Assembly (NCBI GenBank): GCA_001899685.1
Contig: MKWG01000006.1
Span: 1 to 64,000, forward strand
Source: Sphingobacteriales bacterium 44-15
Lineage (GTDB): Bacteria; Bacteroidota; Bacteroidia; Chitinophagales; Chitinophagaceae
Reading direction: 5' to 3'
DNA: 64,000 bases
Shown here: positions 9,489 to 19,394 of the stretch, piece after piece
How positions within the stretch are numbered: position 1 is the stretch's first letter
Layout: each line of letters begins with the position of its first letter
Made by a program: the position numbers and the translations under genes
The notes under the pieces: generated by a model
What the model saw: the letters and a program-made list of their open reading frames with translations, nothing else
Databases searched by the model: none
Told to the model about the DNA's origin: nothing

Positions 9489-9496
9489 CAAAAATA
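9489..9496 (-). promoter_or_regulatory. Candidate -7 element for the locus 1 sigma gene
   Basis: The minus strand reads TATTTTTG here, a full match to the Bacteroidota housekeeping -7 consensus TAnnTTTG. The start codon lies about 32 bp downstream. A TTTG that could serve as -33 lies about 25 bp upstream (9522-9525), a little too far, so the call is weak. Confidence 0.3.
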
Positions 9497-9550
9497 ATCA
9501 GCAAACCTGAATGAAAAAAAAGCAAAGGGGAGCCGGGCGTATTTCTTTAT

Positions 9551-9602
9551 GAGAAGTGAGACGATAAATGTGAGGACCTCACATTTATTGTTTCTCGTTT
9601 GA
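9551..9602. repeat. Intergenic hairpin repeat, GTGAGA/ATAAATGTGAG family
   Basis: A perfect inverted repeat, 12-bp arms ATAAATGTGAGG and its complement around one base (9564-9588), sits inside a longer near-palindrome (GAGACG... and ...TTTCTCG). It lies between the sigma gene of locus 1 and the stop of the ThuA-like gene. The words GTGAGAnGATAAATGTGAG recur on the other strand at 56533-56554, so this is one copy of a dispersed family. In the ThuA direction it could also stop transcription, but it has no clear U-run. Confidence 0.6.
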
Positions 9603-9615
9603 CATAACAGCAGGT

Positions 9616-10437
9616 TTACTTTTCATTGAACAAAACCGGCTTGCCCGCTGCCCATGCCACACCTCTTCTTATCAGTTCAGCCGTGCCCGGAATATGTATA
9701 GCTTTATCATCATGTCCTAAGGCAATATGAAATGTGCGTCCTTTATTAAAGGTATGTGTAAAGACCATAGGATGAAACTGCCCGGTTACTTTCGACTTTG
9801 CCTGAGCCAGCAGGTGAATGGGTTCTTCACCGGTAAGGCAGATATATAATTCATCGTCTGTATCATAGGAGGTCATCCCTTTTGTAATGGGATGAGTAGT
9901 ATCTGTGATCTCAACACGAAAAGGTCCACGCGGATCGTGGGTATTTTTGCGATCCCAGATCCTGCCGGCTAATTTTACATAAGCCGGCCAGTCGCCAAAA
10001 GCGCCTGATGCAAAATGAACGACTACTAGTCCCCCACCCTGGTCTACAAACTGTAATAATTTTTTTTGCGCTCTGTCATCCGGGTCAGGCTTTTCCCAAT
10101 TATTGAAATTTAAATACACTACATCATAAGGAGCAAGATCAAACTCACTGAGCGCATAAATATCAGTCAGCGTGTCCACTTTCATTCTTGGATCTTTTTC
10201 TAATTCTTCCATAGCAGCCCTGGTTGTTTTTCTCCAGTCGTGCGCTCCGATATCCATTCCGGTAACGATGAGCACATGAATTGACTGAGAAGCTTTCTCA
10301 TTACATGAGCCACCGGAAATGATCAATAAAAAAAGCAACAGCATTCCTGTCCGACATGGAAAAAGCATTGCCGGGCATCTTTTTGTAAAGCGGCTTTTTC
10401 CGGATCGAGCGGAGGAAAACGGATATAAACTTGTCAT
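9616..10437 (-). CDS. ThuA-like domain lipoprotein
   Basis: Protein of 273 residues with a ThuA-like (class I glutamine-amidotransferase-like, trehalose utilization) fold: HVLIVTGMDIGAHDWRKTT near the start, VVYLNFNNWEKPD, GGGLVVVHFASGAF, and a late FHIALGHDD. The family acts in sugar catabolism beside keto-sugar oxidoreductases, but its chemistry is poorly defined. A lipoprotein signal ends at Cys45 (LLIISGGSC). The first 23 residues are unusually basic, so the ATG at 10368 (MLFPCRTG) may be the true start. The gene begins 10 bp after the stop of the cytochrome gene upstream and is surely co-transcribed with it. Confidence 0.85.
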   Translation of the reverse strand: MTSLYPFSSARSGKSRFTKRCPAMLFPCRTGMLLLFLLIISGGSCNEKASQSIHVLIVTGMDIGAHDWRKTTRAAMEELEKDPRMKVDTLTDIYALSEFDLAPYDVVYLNFNNWEKPDPDDRAQKKLLQFVDQGGGLVVVHFASGAFGDWPAYVKLAGRIWDRKNTHDPRGPFRVEITDTTHPITKGMTSYDTDDELYICLTGEEPIHLLAQAKSKVTGQFHPMVFTHTFNKGRTFHIALGHDDKAIHIPGTAELIRRGVAWAAGKPVLFNEK

Positions 10438-10447
10438 ACAAAATTTA

Positions 10448-13429
10448 TTAATTGCTCTCTTTTAATGACTTCAGATAGGCAATCAGGTCTGTGAGTTCTT
10501 TGACGGTCATATCAAGATATAAACCTTCCGGCATAGGAGAGATATGACTGGTCGTTCTTTTCTTTATTTGTTCCAGGGGCAAGGTAACCAGGTTAACGCC
10601 GCTGTTCCGGATGATCAACGCTTCATCCCTGGTCTCTACCTGTCCGCTAAACACTTTACCATCTGTAGTTTCAATCGTTTCCAACTGGTAGCCTGTCTTT
10701 AATACTTTATTGGGTTCCAGGACAGATTCAATAAGATATGCCGGTTGTGTTGCCGATCCGATATTTGTCAAATTAGGTCCGAGGCGAAATATAGCGTCAT
10801 CCACCCTGGTAGCATGGCATGTTGAGCAGTGTGCGGTAAAAGTCCATTTCCCGCGTTGTGATGAACCCCGTCCGGATAATACTTTTTTTGATAAATCATC
10901 TTTATTTGAAGGCCTTGCCGCAGGGAGGGGCAATTTCCGCAATCCTGAATCATCCAGCCCGGCTTTTTTAAAAGCGGACCGGAAGTCTTCAGACAGATCC
11001 GGATACCGCTGCGCTGCTTTTAATGCATCCTGCCATATGCCATCAATAAATGCGGGTCCTCTAACCCGTTCACGCAAGGCCCTCAGGGTTGCTGCAACTA
11101 CGGTTTCAGTTGTATCATTTATTTTAATTTTCCAGTCCTCCACATTTCCGGGATCCGAAAAAGAACCTACGGTATATATTGCTTCCAGCGGAAGGAATGG
11201 AAATTTAGGATCAGGCGATTGCATGATACGATGTACTGTTTTCCTGATCTCATCTGATTGTAATAATTTCTGCCTTACTACCTGAAGCGCCGTTCCTTTA
11301 ACTATGTATTCAATACTATCATTTAAGCAATCCTGTAAAAAGGCGGTAAGTGAAGCGTTAGGCACACGAGGATGCTCTTCGAGCCAGTTAAGGGCAATAA
11401 GCTGTTCTGCCGGTTGCCCCTGATTTTTTTTACCCGCCTCAATCTGTGCTACCAGATCTTTACCCATATCTTCATATTTTGAAAAATCCCAGTCTTTTAC
11501 AAGATCAGACAATGCTGTCTTTTCATTTAATGCCGTTTGAGCAGCTATTAAGGCAACCTGGTATTTTGCAGGTTGGGCAGTATCGTATAATGACATTATG
11601 GATGAGGAATCTCCGTAACGGCCTAATTCAAAACCTATCTGGTAATGGAGGCGTTTTGTGGAAGCTATATCCAATGCAGTTAACAGTCCTTTTCTTATAT
11701 CATCTTCCGAACGTTGAGATAAGGCAGCTTCCAGTCGTACTTCCGGGTCAGGATCGCTTAACATGGAAGAGGTGAGGGCAGCCAGATCAGATGCATCGAA
11801 AAAGACCTTTCTTCTGACCTGATTATTTATACTGTCAGCTCCGTCAGCAAATCGCCCGCCGATTGGTTCGCCGGCAGCCTGCCGGAGCTGCCTGACCGCC
11901 AGGGCACGCACCCGGGCATCTTTATGCCTAAGCCCGGCTGTCATTGCTTTTGCTGCACCGCTATCCTGCATTTGAGTCAGGGTCCAGATGGACTGGGCAG
12001 CCTGGAAGGCATTCCCTTTTTCAGCTAATCGTTGTAAAGAAGGAATAGCTTCCGCGCCTGCATTCACTAATCTCTCCCGGGCGTCCAGGCGGTTAAATTT
12101 ATTCGCATTCCCCAGTAAGTTGCATAACTGCTTAATATCCATTTTTGAAATCTCTTCCGGATTATATTGCGTACTTCTTGGGGTGCGCCCTATATGGGTC
12201 AGCTTAAATATTCTACCGGTAGAATCACTTTCATCATCCCTGCCATGCCAGTCTGCTACATACAGCCCGCCATCCGGTGCATAAGCCATGCCCACCGGTC
12301 TGAACATAGAATCAGTGGAGGTGACAAACGTATCGGCAGCGGGTGTAAAATGCGATGCTATAGAATGAATACTATCAGGCACCGGTGATGTTTGGGGTAT
12401 GAATTGTTTAATGGTCCGATTAGTAGGATAAGCGCCGTGGCTTCCCCAGTTAGCGATCAAGATGCTTCCCCAATAATTGTTGGCAGGGAACAGGGAACTG
12501 TAATAATGGAGCGCCACCGTATTAGCTCCCGATCCCATTTCTGTTACCGGAGGCGCAAGGAAGGTTTTACCTGCCAGCCACCCGTAGGAAACGTTGCGGG
12601 AGTGATAGCCATAGTCCATTCCCGGTATGACATCTACATAAATGTTGGGACTGCTCTCTCCATTGGAAACAGCCCACAGATGTCCCCAGGGATCAAAGTC
12701 AAATGCAAAGGGAGCACGAAAGCCCTGTACCACTAATTGCAAATCGGAACCATCCAGGTTGCAGCGGACGAAACCTCCGCTCTGCCCCCGCAACCGCAAC
12801 TGAGTGCCGTCTGAACCGGTTAAAGTTACAGGTTTGCTATCCGGATGATCTGCCATTGCAAGCCATAATCTGGCATCCGGTCCCACAGCCACACGGTACA
12901 TCCCAAAGGGATTCCAGGGATTAGCAGAATCTCTTACCAGCACCTGTTTGTTTGAGAGTCCTCCATCCGGACCGATATCCATTGAAAACAACTCATTGAG
13001 ACAGGTAGCATACAGTTTATTCCGGTAGATATCCAAACCCATCACCGGATTGGCAAATCCCTGGGCAACAACTGTTACTTTTGATAACCTGCCGGCTGAA
13101 TCCAGTTCTATCCGTTTAATAGGATTCAGCGTTAGTGTGTCCTGGGAAGGCGAACCTTTTAAGCCATAGCGGTAGGTAAATGACTCGCTTACATAAATTT
13201 CTCCATGACGACCAACGCACAGCGTCATCGGATTGATGATATCGGGTTCCTTTGCTACCAGTGTAACATTCACATCTTCACCCGTAACAATAGCTGCCTC
13301 TATTTCATTGCGGGGCTGTTTAACTATTTCCACGCCCTGATCTTTCTGCATTACCCAAATAGTAACGCCCAGTATTATCACTAATAACAACCCGGTTAAT
13401 CCAACATGTTTAGGGTTAAAACCTTTCAT
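10448..13429 (-). CDS. PVC-type membrane-anchored dehydrogenase with HEAT repeats and c-type cytochrome
   Basis: Protein of 993 residues. An N-terminal membrane anchor (9-25) is followed by a beta-propeller like that of soluble sugar dehydrogenases (about 45-400, with LYVADWHGRDD), HEAT-like helical repeats (about 420-780), and a C-terminal cytochrome c domain with the haem motif CSTCH at 868-872 and a likely axial Met in SPMP near 968. This architecture is known as the PVC-type haem-binding CxxCH protein, abundant in Planctomycetes and soil Bacteroidota. The reaction is not established; a periplasmic sugar or alcohol oxidation passing electrons to the haem is inferred. The ThuA-like gene follows directly. 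Confidence 0.88.
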   Translation of the reverse strand: MKGFNPKHVGLTGLLLVIILGVTIWVMQKDQGVEIVKQPRNEIEAAIVTGEDVNVTLVAKEPDIINPMTLCVGRHGEIYVSESFTYRYGLKGSPSQDTLTLNPIKRIELDSAGRLSKVTVVAQGFANPVMGLDIYRNKLYATCLNELFSMDIGPDGGLSNKQVLVRDSANPWNPFGMYRVAVGPDARLWLAMADHPDSKPVTLTGSDGTQLRLRGQSGGFVRCNLDGSDLQLVVQGFRAPFAFDFDPWGHLWAVSNGESSPNIYVDVIPGMDYGYHSRNVSYGWLAGKTFLAPPVTEMGSGANTVALHYYSSLFPANNYWGSILIANWGSHGAYPTNRTIKQFIPQTSPVPDSIHSIASHFTPAADTFVTSTDSMFRPVGMAYAPDGGLYVADWHGRDDESDSTGRIFKLTHIGRTPRSTQYNPEEISKMDIKQLCNLLGNANKFNRLDARERLVNAGAEAIPSLQRLAEKGNAFQAAQSIWTLTQMQDSGAAKAMTAGLRHKDARVRALAVRQLRQAAGEPIGGRFADGADSINNQVRRKVFFDASDLAALTSSMLSDPDPEVRLEAALSQRSEDDIRKGLLTALDIASTKRLHYQIGFELGRYGDSSSIMSLYDTAQPAKYQVALIAAQTALNEKTALSDLVKDWDFSKYEDMGKDLVAQIEAGKKNQGQPAEQLIALNWLEEHPRVPNASLTAFLQDCLNDSIEYIVKGTALQVVRQKLLQSDEIRKTVHRIMQSPDPKFPFLPLEAIYTVGSFSDPGNVEDWKIKINDTTETVVAATLRALRERVRGPAFIDGIWQDALKAAQRYPDLSEDFRSAFKKAGLDDSGLRKLPLPAARPSNKDDLSKKVLSGRGSSQRGKWTFTAHCSTCHATRVDDAIFRLGPNLTNIGSATQPAYLIESVLEPNKVLKTGYQLETIETTDGKVFSGQVETRDEALIIRNSGVNLVTLPLEQIKKRTTSHISPMPEGLYLDMTVKELTDLIAYLKSLKESN

Positions 13430-13746
13430 TCTTCTGATGATTTACTTTCTCTATTTTGACTATTTATGTTTTTTTAAAACGCAGGAGGGGCACTAAGGTA
13501 CTATTTAAACAATGTAAAACCTTTTAGTGTAATTTTTTTAGAAGCAATCTCAACACATTGAAATAATTCTAAAACCTTAATTCAATAGTTCTGAAATTTT
13601 GATGAAAATGCAGGGTTGGAAGACTGCCTGGCAAGAGATGAGTAAAAGCTGCATGCCCATTTTAATATTGCGATGACGGTGGTATCAGTAGTCAATTGAC
13701 CAGTCCTATATTTACTATTTACAGCTTAGACAATACGGTAGAAAAA
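13430..13746. other. 317-bp gap without a gene
   Basis: No coding potential was seen. It separates the last GH32 gene from the cytochrome gene, both on the minus strand, and must hold either a terminator for the first or a promoter for the second. The only structure is an imperfect hairpin at 13491-13529 (CACTAAGGT with ACCTTTTAGTG) followed by T's on the plus strand; on the minus strand no U-run follows. No clear TAnnTTTG promoter was found. Confidence 0.4.
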
Positions 13747-15915
13747 TTATTTTACAACAGCTCCCATTTCCCATATATCAAGTGAATTTATAGCAATCAG
13801 ATCTTTTTCGTTAAATAATCTGATCCCTTCGCTCTTAACAGATGGTTTTACAAAATTAGTTATGCATTCTCTGTTATTTACAAAAACTTCTATCACTGAC
13901 CGATCTATGAAAATATGCAGGTTTAATTCGTCTTCGTCTTTACGCAACCGAAATGGCAGCTCTGTATCTCCCACTTTTAAAACATGCGCTTTCCCATCAA
14001 AAGCAATCCGTGTCTTTTCATTAAAATCATTGGAGCAAAAAACGTCAACGCCTGTTTTACCATTGATCTTAGGATCAAATTTGACATTAATTTCAAGAGA
14101 CCTGCCTCTTGCCTCTCCGGGAATGAATACGGTACCTTCTTGTAGTGTTATCTGATTAAAAGACCAGTGTTTACCTCGTAATTTTGATAGTTCTGGTAGA
14201 GGTTCCATATTCAAAACATTGTGTTTGTCTAAATGCAGGAGTCTGGGTAATGAGAAGAGCCCAGCCCATTCATCTTCAAAAATTGGTAAAACACCCCACA
14301 TAATTCTTCTACCCTGCGAGTCGATTAAACTGTTAGGAGCATAATATTTTCCGGGGCCTCCGTGATCTATTTTCTTCCAGTCACTTTCCTTTTTAAATCG
14401 CCGTCCATCAAATTCCCCCACCGCATATTGCACATCTCCGCGAAGACCGGGTTTGTTTTTGAAAAGAGGGGAGACGATGAGTACATGTTTGCCACCCAGC
14501 TTAAAAAAGTTCGGACATTCCCACTGAAAACATTCTTTCCCCATGCCTACTGCCAACTGGTTTAAGAACTCCCATTCATACAGATCCCGGGAACGGTATA
14601 GCAAAACAGTACCACCTGTTTTTTTAATACCCGAGCCGAGTGTCATATACCAATATTCTTTTTCCTTCCACAAGAATGGATCCCTGAATCCTTCGTCTAT
14701 ATTTTCTACATCAGGCCGCTGCCGAATGACCGGATTACCCTGAAAGCGTGTCCATGTGATCATGCCATCCGCGCTCATTGCAAGACTTTGGGTTTGCGGA
14801 GTAGCACTTGTATAAAGAATAGTGGGAATGCCTTCATTATTGATAACACAGTTGCCGGATGCAACCAACGCCGCATCATAAGTCCCGGGAATAGGCATCA
14901 ACGCGATGGGCATATGTTTCCAATGCACCATATCCTTGCTGGCCGCATGTCCCCAACCGGGTGCCATGTATTCGCCCGGGTAATATGCAGAAAACTGGTA
15001 AAACAGATGGTATTTGCCATTGAAGAAAATCGGACCATTGGGGTCATTCATCAACCTGGAAGGCGGAGCCAGATGAAAAATCGGGTGATAGGGATCATTT
15101 GCCACTTTGTCTCTCAATATATCAACACTTTCCTGCGCCATAGCCAGCTCTTCAGCATGTGATTTTATAGACAGTTGCCTGATGTCATCATTCGACAATA
15201 AGCTGTCCCAAAAAGCTGCGTAATCAACCATACCAGTAAAACTTCCGGGCTTATGTCTGGATTTGCCTATGTTGTATACAATACCTTCCACATCGATTGT
15301 TCCTTTCGCTTTTACTGTTGCCGCCTGTTCACCATTAACATACAAAACAGCCGATAATCCGTCAAAAGTCAGGATAAAAGAATGCCATATGTTTTCTCTG
15401 ACTTTTTTTAAGGAGGTTCCGAGTCTAACAGGGGCATTTTGGTCTTTAATATTCAACTCTGCGATGAGCTCAGCTCCCTGCCCCGTGTCTTGCACATGAA
15501 AGTCAACCAGTGGATGCCCTTTCGTATCTTCTATAGAAAAAACACCACAATTCCATCGACCACTTTCATTTCTTAGTCTGATTGCAACGGTTAGCGATGA
15601 AGAAGTATGAAGAAGTGAATTGACCGTCTGTACATATCCATCTTTAAAAAAACCGACAAGCCCGTTCCCTCCACTTTTAACAGAAGCATCTTTTTGCCAC
15701 CCATTGAGTTGTACCGGATATAATACTGCCGTTGCTGTGTCGTTAATATTTCGCTGCGAAAAAACGGTATAGGAATCAGAAATTTTCCAGAACAGTTTTG
15801 CCTTTTTTAAAATTGCCGCTGACTTTATCTCATCACTATACTGCTGGCAAAAGATCATTTTTGTTGAGAAAAGTAATAAGACACTCCACACAAGAAACAA
15901 TTTGAGTTCTTTCAT
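13747..15915 (-). CDS. GH32 beta-fructosidase with N-terminal LamG-type domain
   Basis: Protein of 722 residues from the ATG at 15915, chosen because a good signal peptide follows (KLFLVWSVLLLFSTKMIFC); an in-frame ATG at 15966 would add 17 polar residues and overlap the upstream gene. A concanavalin-like/LamG domain (about 65-245) precedes a GH32 five-bladed propeller and C-terminal beta-sandwich. All three catalytic motifs are present: MNDPNGP (nucleophile D291), FRDPF (D412, transition-state stabiliser) and WECP (acid/base E466). It probably hydrolyses levan, inulin or sucrose-like fructans. It is the last gene of the fructan locus and is more A+T-rich than the GH32 gene upstream. Confidence 0.93.
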   Translation of the reverse strand: MKELKLFLVWSVLLLFSTKMIFCQQYSDEIKSAAILKKAKLFWKISDSYTVFSQRNINDTATAVLYPVQLNGWQKDASVKSGGNGLVGFFKDGYVQTVNSLLHTSSSLTVAIRLRNESGRWNCGVFSIEDTKGHPLVDFHVQDTGQGAELIAELNIKDQNAPVRLGTSLKKVRENIWHSFILTFDGLSAVLYVNGEQAATVKAKGTIDVEGIVYNIGKSRHKPGSFTGMVDYAAFWDSLLSNDDIRQLSIKSHAEELAMAQESVDILRDKVANDPYHPIFHLAPPSRLMNDPNGPIFFNGKYHLFYQFSAYYPGEYMAPGWGHAASKDMVHWKHMPIALMPIPGTYDAALVASGNCVINNEGIPTILYTSATPQTQSLAMSADGMITWTRFQGNPVIRQRPDVENIDEGFRDPFLWKEKEYWYMTLGSGIKKTGGTVLLYRSRDLYEWEFLNQLAVGMGKECFQWECPNFFKLGGKHVLIVSPLFKNKPGLRGDVQYAVGEFDGRRFKKESDWKKIDHGGPGKYYAPNSLIDSQGRRIMWGVLPIFEDEWAGLFSLPRLLHLDKHNVLNMEPLPELSKLRGKHWSFNQITLQEGTVFIPGEARGRSLEINVKFDPKINGKTGVDVFCSNDFNEKTRIAFDGKAHVLKVGDTELPFRLRKDEDELNLHIFIDRSVIEVFVNNRECITNFVKPSVKSEGIRLFNEKDLIAINSLDIWEMGAVVK

Positions 15916-15935
15916 ATTTTTTATTTGACTTAACA

Positions 15936-17567
15936 CTAGTATGGGTTTGCCGGAGCCAGTTGCCATGCCCTAACTGTCAGTACTTTGACGTTACCGCCAT
16001 GTGCGAACAATTTAATGCCGGTACCTTTCAACGTCGGATACACGGCACGGCCGATAGCCTGCCTGTCGTTGGCGAATACTTCCACGATTCCTTTGTCTAC
16101 ATAGACATGCAGTACCAGGGGCTCACCTTTTTTTAGTTCAAAAGGAGCTTCCTCCACGATCTTTCTTCCCCAGGCAAGGCCCGATTTCGTGGCATCGAAT
16201 TTCAATTTCTTATCCTGTGTATCATAAAAGATACTTGTTTGTTCCCTGTCGTCTGCAGAACAATTCACCTTCACCCCGGCCTGCGCAGCGCTGCCGGTCT
16301 GCAGCGTCACTTCGAGCTCCATCAGTTCACTTCCAAAATCACTGAGCGGTATTTCCTGGCCGGCAGAAACATTAATATTTTTTTTCACGTGCATGCCTAA
16401 CCGCAGTTTTGTGAGTTCCGGGGCAGGCCGGATTCCGAGCGTGCCGTCTTTGGCAAGCCAAAGGGTGCGCGGAAGACTGTACGAGCCCGTCCAGCCATAA
16501 TGATATTTGACGCTGTCGGGTCTGTCGTCAAATATCCATCCCCACATGATCTGTCTTCCCTGCGCATCCATCAGCGCTTCCGGCGCAAAATAGGCGTTGT
16601 CTTTCCAGGTCATTCTTCCATGTTGCTCCGGGTAAAAATGATCGTTCCTGTAATCGCCGATGTAGTACTGGCACCCTTTGTTGTGGCTGATGGATAATAA
16701 ACAATATTTATCACTCGGCTTCCCGCCCGCCGGAGCGGAAGGTAAAGGGAGAAAGGAAGGGCACATATTGTCTTCGGAAGCGTCCGTCCATTCTCTTCGT
16801 GATTCATAAAAGCGATGCAGGTATTTCCAGTCTTTGAGATTATCCGATGAAAACAGGTACAGCCTGTCGCCACGCTCGTCCGTCGGCGAATCATCTTTAA
16901 TGCCATACTTATGCAATACGAGCAGATTGCCGGTTAACATGTAATACCTTCCATCCTTTTTCCAGATATTCGATGGATCGGCAGAGCCGACGTGGATGTC
17001 TTTTCCAGAGGCATCTTTCATTTCGGTGATACCCCATTCGGTGGATTTGATCACAGGGTTGGCCGGAGATTTTTTCCATACATCATAATCCTTACTGGTG
17101 GCAAGCCCTATCCCTTTTGCCCCCCAGAGCATCCAGTAAGACAGTATAGCTGTTCCATCATCATCCACGAACGCTCCACCGCTGAAACAGCCCTCATCCC
17201 CGTCACCGGGCGCGATCGCATCAGGATGATTACGCCAGTGTAACAGGTCAGCGCTTGACGCATGGCCCCAGGAGGGGCCCACACCTGTTTTATTATAAAG
17301 GAACATCAGGTGGTACAGTCCATCTTTGTAAAACGCGCCGTTGGGATCACCATTAAAGCAATAGTCCTCAGGGATAGAGAAGTGGAATGCGGGCCTGTAG
17401 GGGTCTGTTAGTAAACGTTGTCTGAAATCGCGGGTCGCCCTGATCACTTCCGCCGGAACTTTCTCATTTCCTTTCAGGAGAGCTGCAACAGTATCCGGCG
17501 GTTTTTGCGCATACACCGGCAAATGGAAACAAATAAGAGCCGCTAATATCCTGAGGTTTTTTCGCAT
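15936..17567 (-). CDS. GH32-family enzyme with altered RDP and EC motifs
   Basis: Secreted protein of 543 residues (signal peptide 1-20, ending VYAQ). The GH32 nucleophile motif is FNGDPNGA (D74), followed by GPSWGHASSADLLHW. The second motif is GSADPSN (D197): the Arg of the usual RDP is Ala. The acid/base region reads SEDNMCPSF (E265), with three residues between Glu and Cys where EC is usual. A C-terminal beta-sandwich contains VDKGIVEVFAND. The enzyme is probably active but may have a different fructan linkage or substrate preference. The stop lies 20 bp before the start of the next GH32 gene; 36 bp separate it from the gene upstream. Confidence 0.9.
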   Translation of the reverse strand: MRKNLRILAALICFHLPVYAQKPPDTVAALLKGNEKVPAEVIRATRDFRQRLLTDPYRPAFHFSIPEDYCFNGDPNGAFYKDGLYHLMFLYNKTGVGPSWGHASSADLLHWRNHPDAIAPGDGDEGCFSGGAFVDDDGTAILSYWMLWGAKGIGLATSKDYDVWKKSPANPVIKSTEWGITEMKDASGKDIHVGSADPSNIWKKDGRYYMLTGNLLVLHKYGIKDDSPTDERGDRLYLFSSDNLKDWKYLHRFYESRREWTDASEDNMCPSFLPLPSAPAGGKPSDKYCLLSISHNKGCQYYIGDYRNDHFYPEQHGRMTWKDNAYFAPEALMDAQGRQIMWGWIFDDRPDSVKYHYGWTGSYSLPRTLWLAKDGTLGIRPAPELTKLRLGMHVKKNINVSAGQEIPLSDFGSELMELEVTLQTGSAAQAGVKVNCSADDREQTSIFYDTQDKKLKFDATKSGLAWGRKIVEEAPFELKKGEPLVLHVYVDKGIVEVFANDRQAIGRAVYPTLKGTGIKLFAHGGNVKVLTVRAWQLAPANPY

Positions 17568-17603
17568 GATTATATTATTGATGCATGTAGAGAATAAATA
17601 AGG

Positions 17604-19394
17604 TCAATTCGAGGTGATGCTGGAGCCGTTGATATCCCTCGCTCCTGTGGCTTCTGATGGCAGGAAATAAGTGTTCAGGAAGGCATTGAGGTCGTGCTCC
17701 AGTAACTGCAAAGCTGCAGCAACAGGTTCTTCCTTTCCTTGATTTTTCTGGTCTTTCAAAAGAACTGCCCTCAGTTCTTCTACATTGTCTTTTTTGACCG
17801 GCTCGTTCCTTTTCAATGATCCTCTGATGAGGTCAGCAAGGTTAGTTTCTCTCAGGTGATATGCATACGCCAACGTCCGCACACAAAACCCCTTCAGTTC
17901 CGTAACACTCTGATCAAAATCTTTTCGAAGGGAAATGGGAATTTTTTCAGTAAGCTCATTCCCGAGAGCAATCGCTTCCTGCATTTTTGCAGCGGCTATT
18001 TCGAATCTTAACTGGGCATCTTCACGCATCCAAAAATTCGGTGGGTCGGTTTCATCTGTCCGCATGAAAGACGCTTTGCGATTAGACTGCCAGGATGGGG
18101 TAGCCCAGCTTGCCCCTTTGATCACCGCAGCGGTCATCAGGTGAGAAGGATCACTGCCCCCAATCCTTCTGATGCGCCACGTCAGGTCCCAGGGATAATA
18201 CAGCACCGCTTCAGAAGCAATCTTCCAATATTGCGTTACTTTTTCGGCAACGTGACCATAGGGGCGCGCCAACTGTTGAAGTGCGGCATCCTCAGCAATA
18301 CCGGGATTAGCGAAAAATATTCCTGTCATGCGCAGATTCGGGTCTTCTTTATCAGGGACATTTCCAAAATATTCTTTGATGCCGGCTAATTTACCTCCGT
18401 TATTCACTGCTTGCAGGGCCTTAAGTGTCGCTACGGGGCAGGCAATATGAGTGTAGGGCTCCATTTCCTCAGTGGGTCCGCCCATAAACACTTCACCGAT
18501 TACCGGAATGCTTTTTTCCTCCGCTTTCATAACAACATTTTTAAACCATCGGTCTGCAGGCAAGGCGACCTGGACCTCCGCAATAGCAGAATGAACGGAT
18601 AGGCCAATTCCCGGCTGTAGCAGGTCCATGATTTTGTAGGTCTCGCCTGCGGAGATCTCCCAGGGCTCCCACCATAATATGCCTGCAGGGTTAACAGATT
18701 TCCAGGCTGAAGAAAGTTTATTGAGAAAAGCGGAGAGCCGTTGATGTAAAGGGACTCCGTGACACCGCGGACAGGGTCCGTATTCGCTGCATAGCCAGGC
18801 ATGCTGGTCATAGGTATAGATCAGCAGATCATCCACACCAGGAAACTTTTTGCCAAAATCCCTGATCAGCGTCCTGTACCGCTGAATAGTCTGCTCATCC
18901 ATAATGCACTGCTCATATGGTTCCGGTTTATCCTGATCTACATTGGGCGCTCCAAAATGAAACAGTGTTCGCATTCCATACCTTTTACAAAGAGCAATAC
19001 GGTCGATAAGCTTTTTACTTCGTTGCACTATTTTCTCCGGTGTGCGAAGAGTGTTCCTGTATCTCTCGTCCAGCGCAGTTCGGTTAAATTGTTCCGGCAT
19101 CGCCACCACATCTTCCAGATTCAGCGCTTCGTCATAAGGTCTGTATGCCCAGGCTATATTGATTTGGATCATGTTGAAACCCAATGCTTTCATCTTAGCC
19201 ATGTTGGTGTCGTTCCATTCCACTTGCAACTGAGAGTTTTCTGTATTCGAATGAGAGAATGGGGCACCCAAAATACCTACTTTGTATCTCACATGCTGCG
19301 CTACGGTTTGCGCATACAATACGCAGACCAAACAACTTGTAGCGATAGCCAAGGACAATCGAAATAACTTCGAAAAATAAGAATGTTTCATCAT
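17604..19394 (-). CDS. Secreted barrel-like protein of unknown function in the fructan locus
   Basis: Protein of 596 residues from the ATG pair at 19394/19391, chosen because a signal peptide follows (SLAIATSCLVCVLYAQ); a longer frame to 19490 adds 32 residues unlike a signal. The body looks like a (beta/alpha)8 barrel: LGFNMIQINIAWAYRP (71-86), KRYGMRTLFHFGAP (137-150), then YTYDQHAWLC and a Cys cluster C202, C208, C211 (CSEYGPCPRCHG). GILWWEPWEIS lies near 240-250. The C-terminal 150 residues are helical. The Cys-cluster arrangement recalls the protein at 508-2082. The family was not recognised; a glycosidase-like or sugar-binding role in this locus is inferred from position. Confidence 0.7.
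   Translation of the reverse strand: MMKHSYFSKLFRLSLAIATSCLVCVLYAQTVAQHVRYKVGILGAPFSHSNTENSQLQVEWNDTNMAKMKALGFNMIQINIAWAYRPYDEALNLEDVVAMPEQFNRTALDERYRNTLRTPEKIVQRSKKLIDRIALCKRYGMRTLFHFGAPNVDQDKPEPYEQCIMDEQTIQRYRTLIRDFGKKFPGVDDLLIYTYDQHAWLCSEYGPCPRCHGVPLHQRLSAFLNKLSSAWKSVNPAGILWWEPWEISAGETYKIMDLLQPGIGLSVHSAIAEVQVALPADRWFKNVVMKAEEKSIPVIGEVFMGGPTEEMEPYTHIACPVATLKALQAVNNGGKLAGIKEYFGNVPDKEDPNLRMTGIFFANPGIAEDAALQQLARPYGHVAEKVTQYWKIASEAVLYYPWDLTWRIRRIGGSDPSHLMTAAVIKGASWATPSWQSNRKASFMRTDETDPPNFWMREDAQLRFEIAAAKMQEAIALGNELTEKIPISLRKDFDQSVTELKGFCVRTLAYAYHLRETNLADLIRGSLKRNEPVKKDNVEELRAVLLKDQKNQGKEEPVAAALQLLEHDLNAFLNTYFLPSEATGARDINGSSITSN

Noticed and set aside
10710-11285. Plus-strand open frame of 191 codons
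   Set aside because: It lies wholly opposite the PVC-type cytochrome gene, has an unlike-protein composition and no recognisable domain.
13491-13539. Hairpin followed by T's, considered as another antisense-RNA terminator
   Set aside because: The stem is short and bulged and no susC start follows; too weak to group with the other three.
18801-19367. Plus-strand open frame of 188 codons
   Set aside because: Antisense to the secreted barrel-like gene, which has a signal peptide and proper neighbours.
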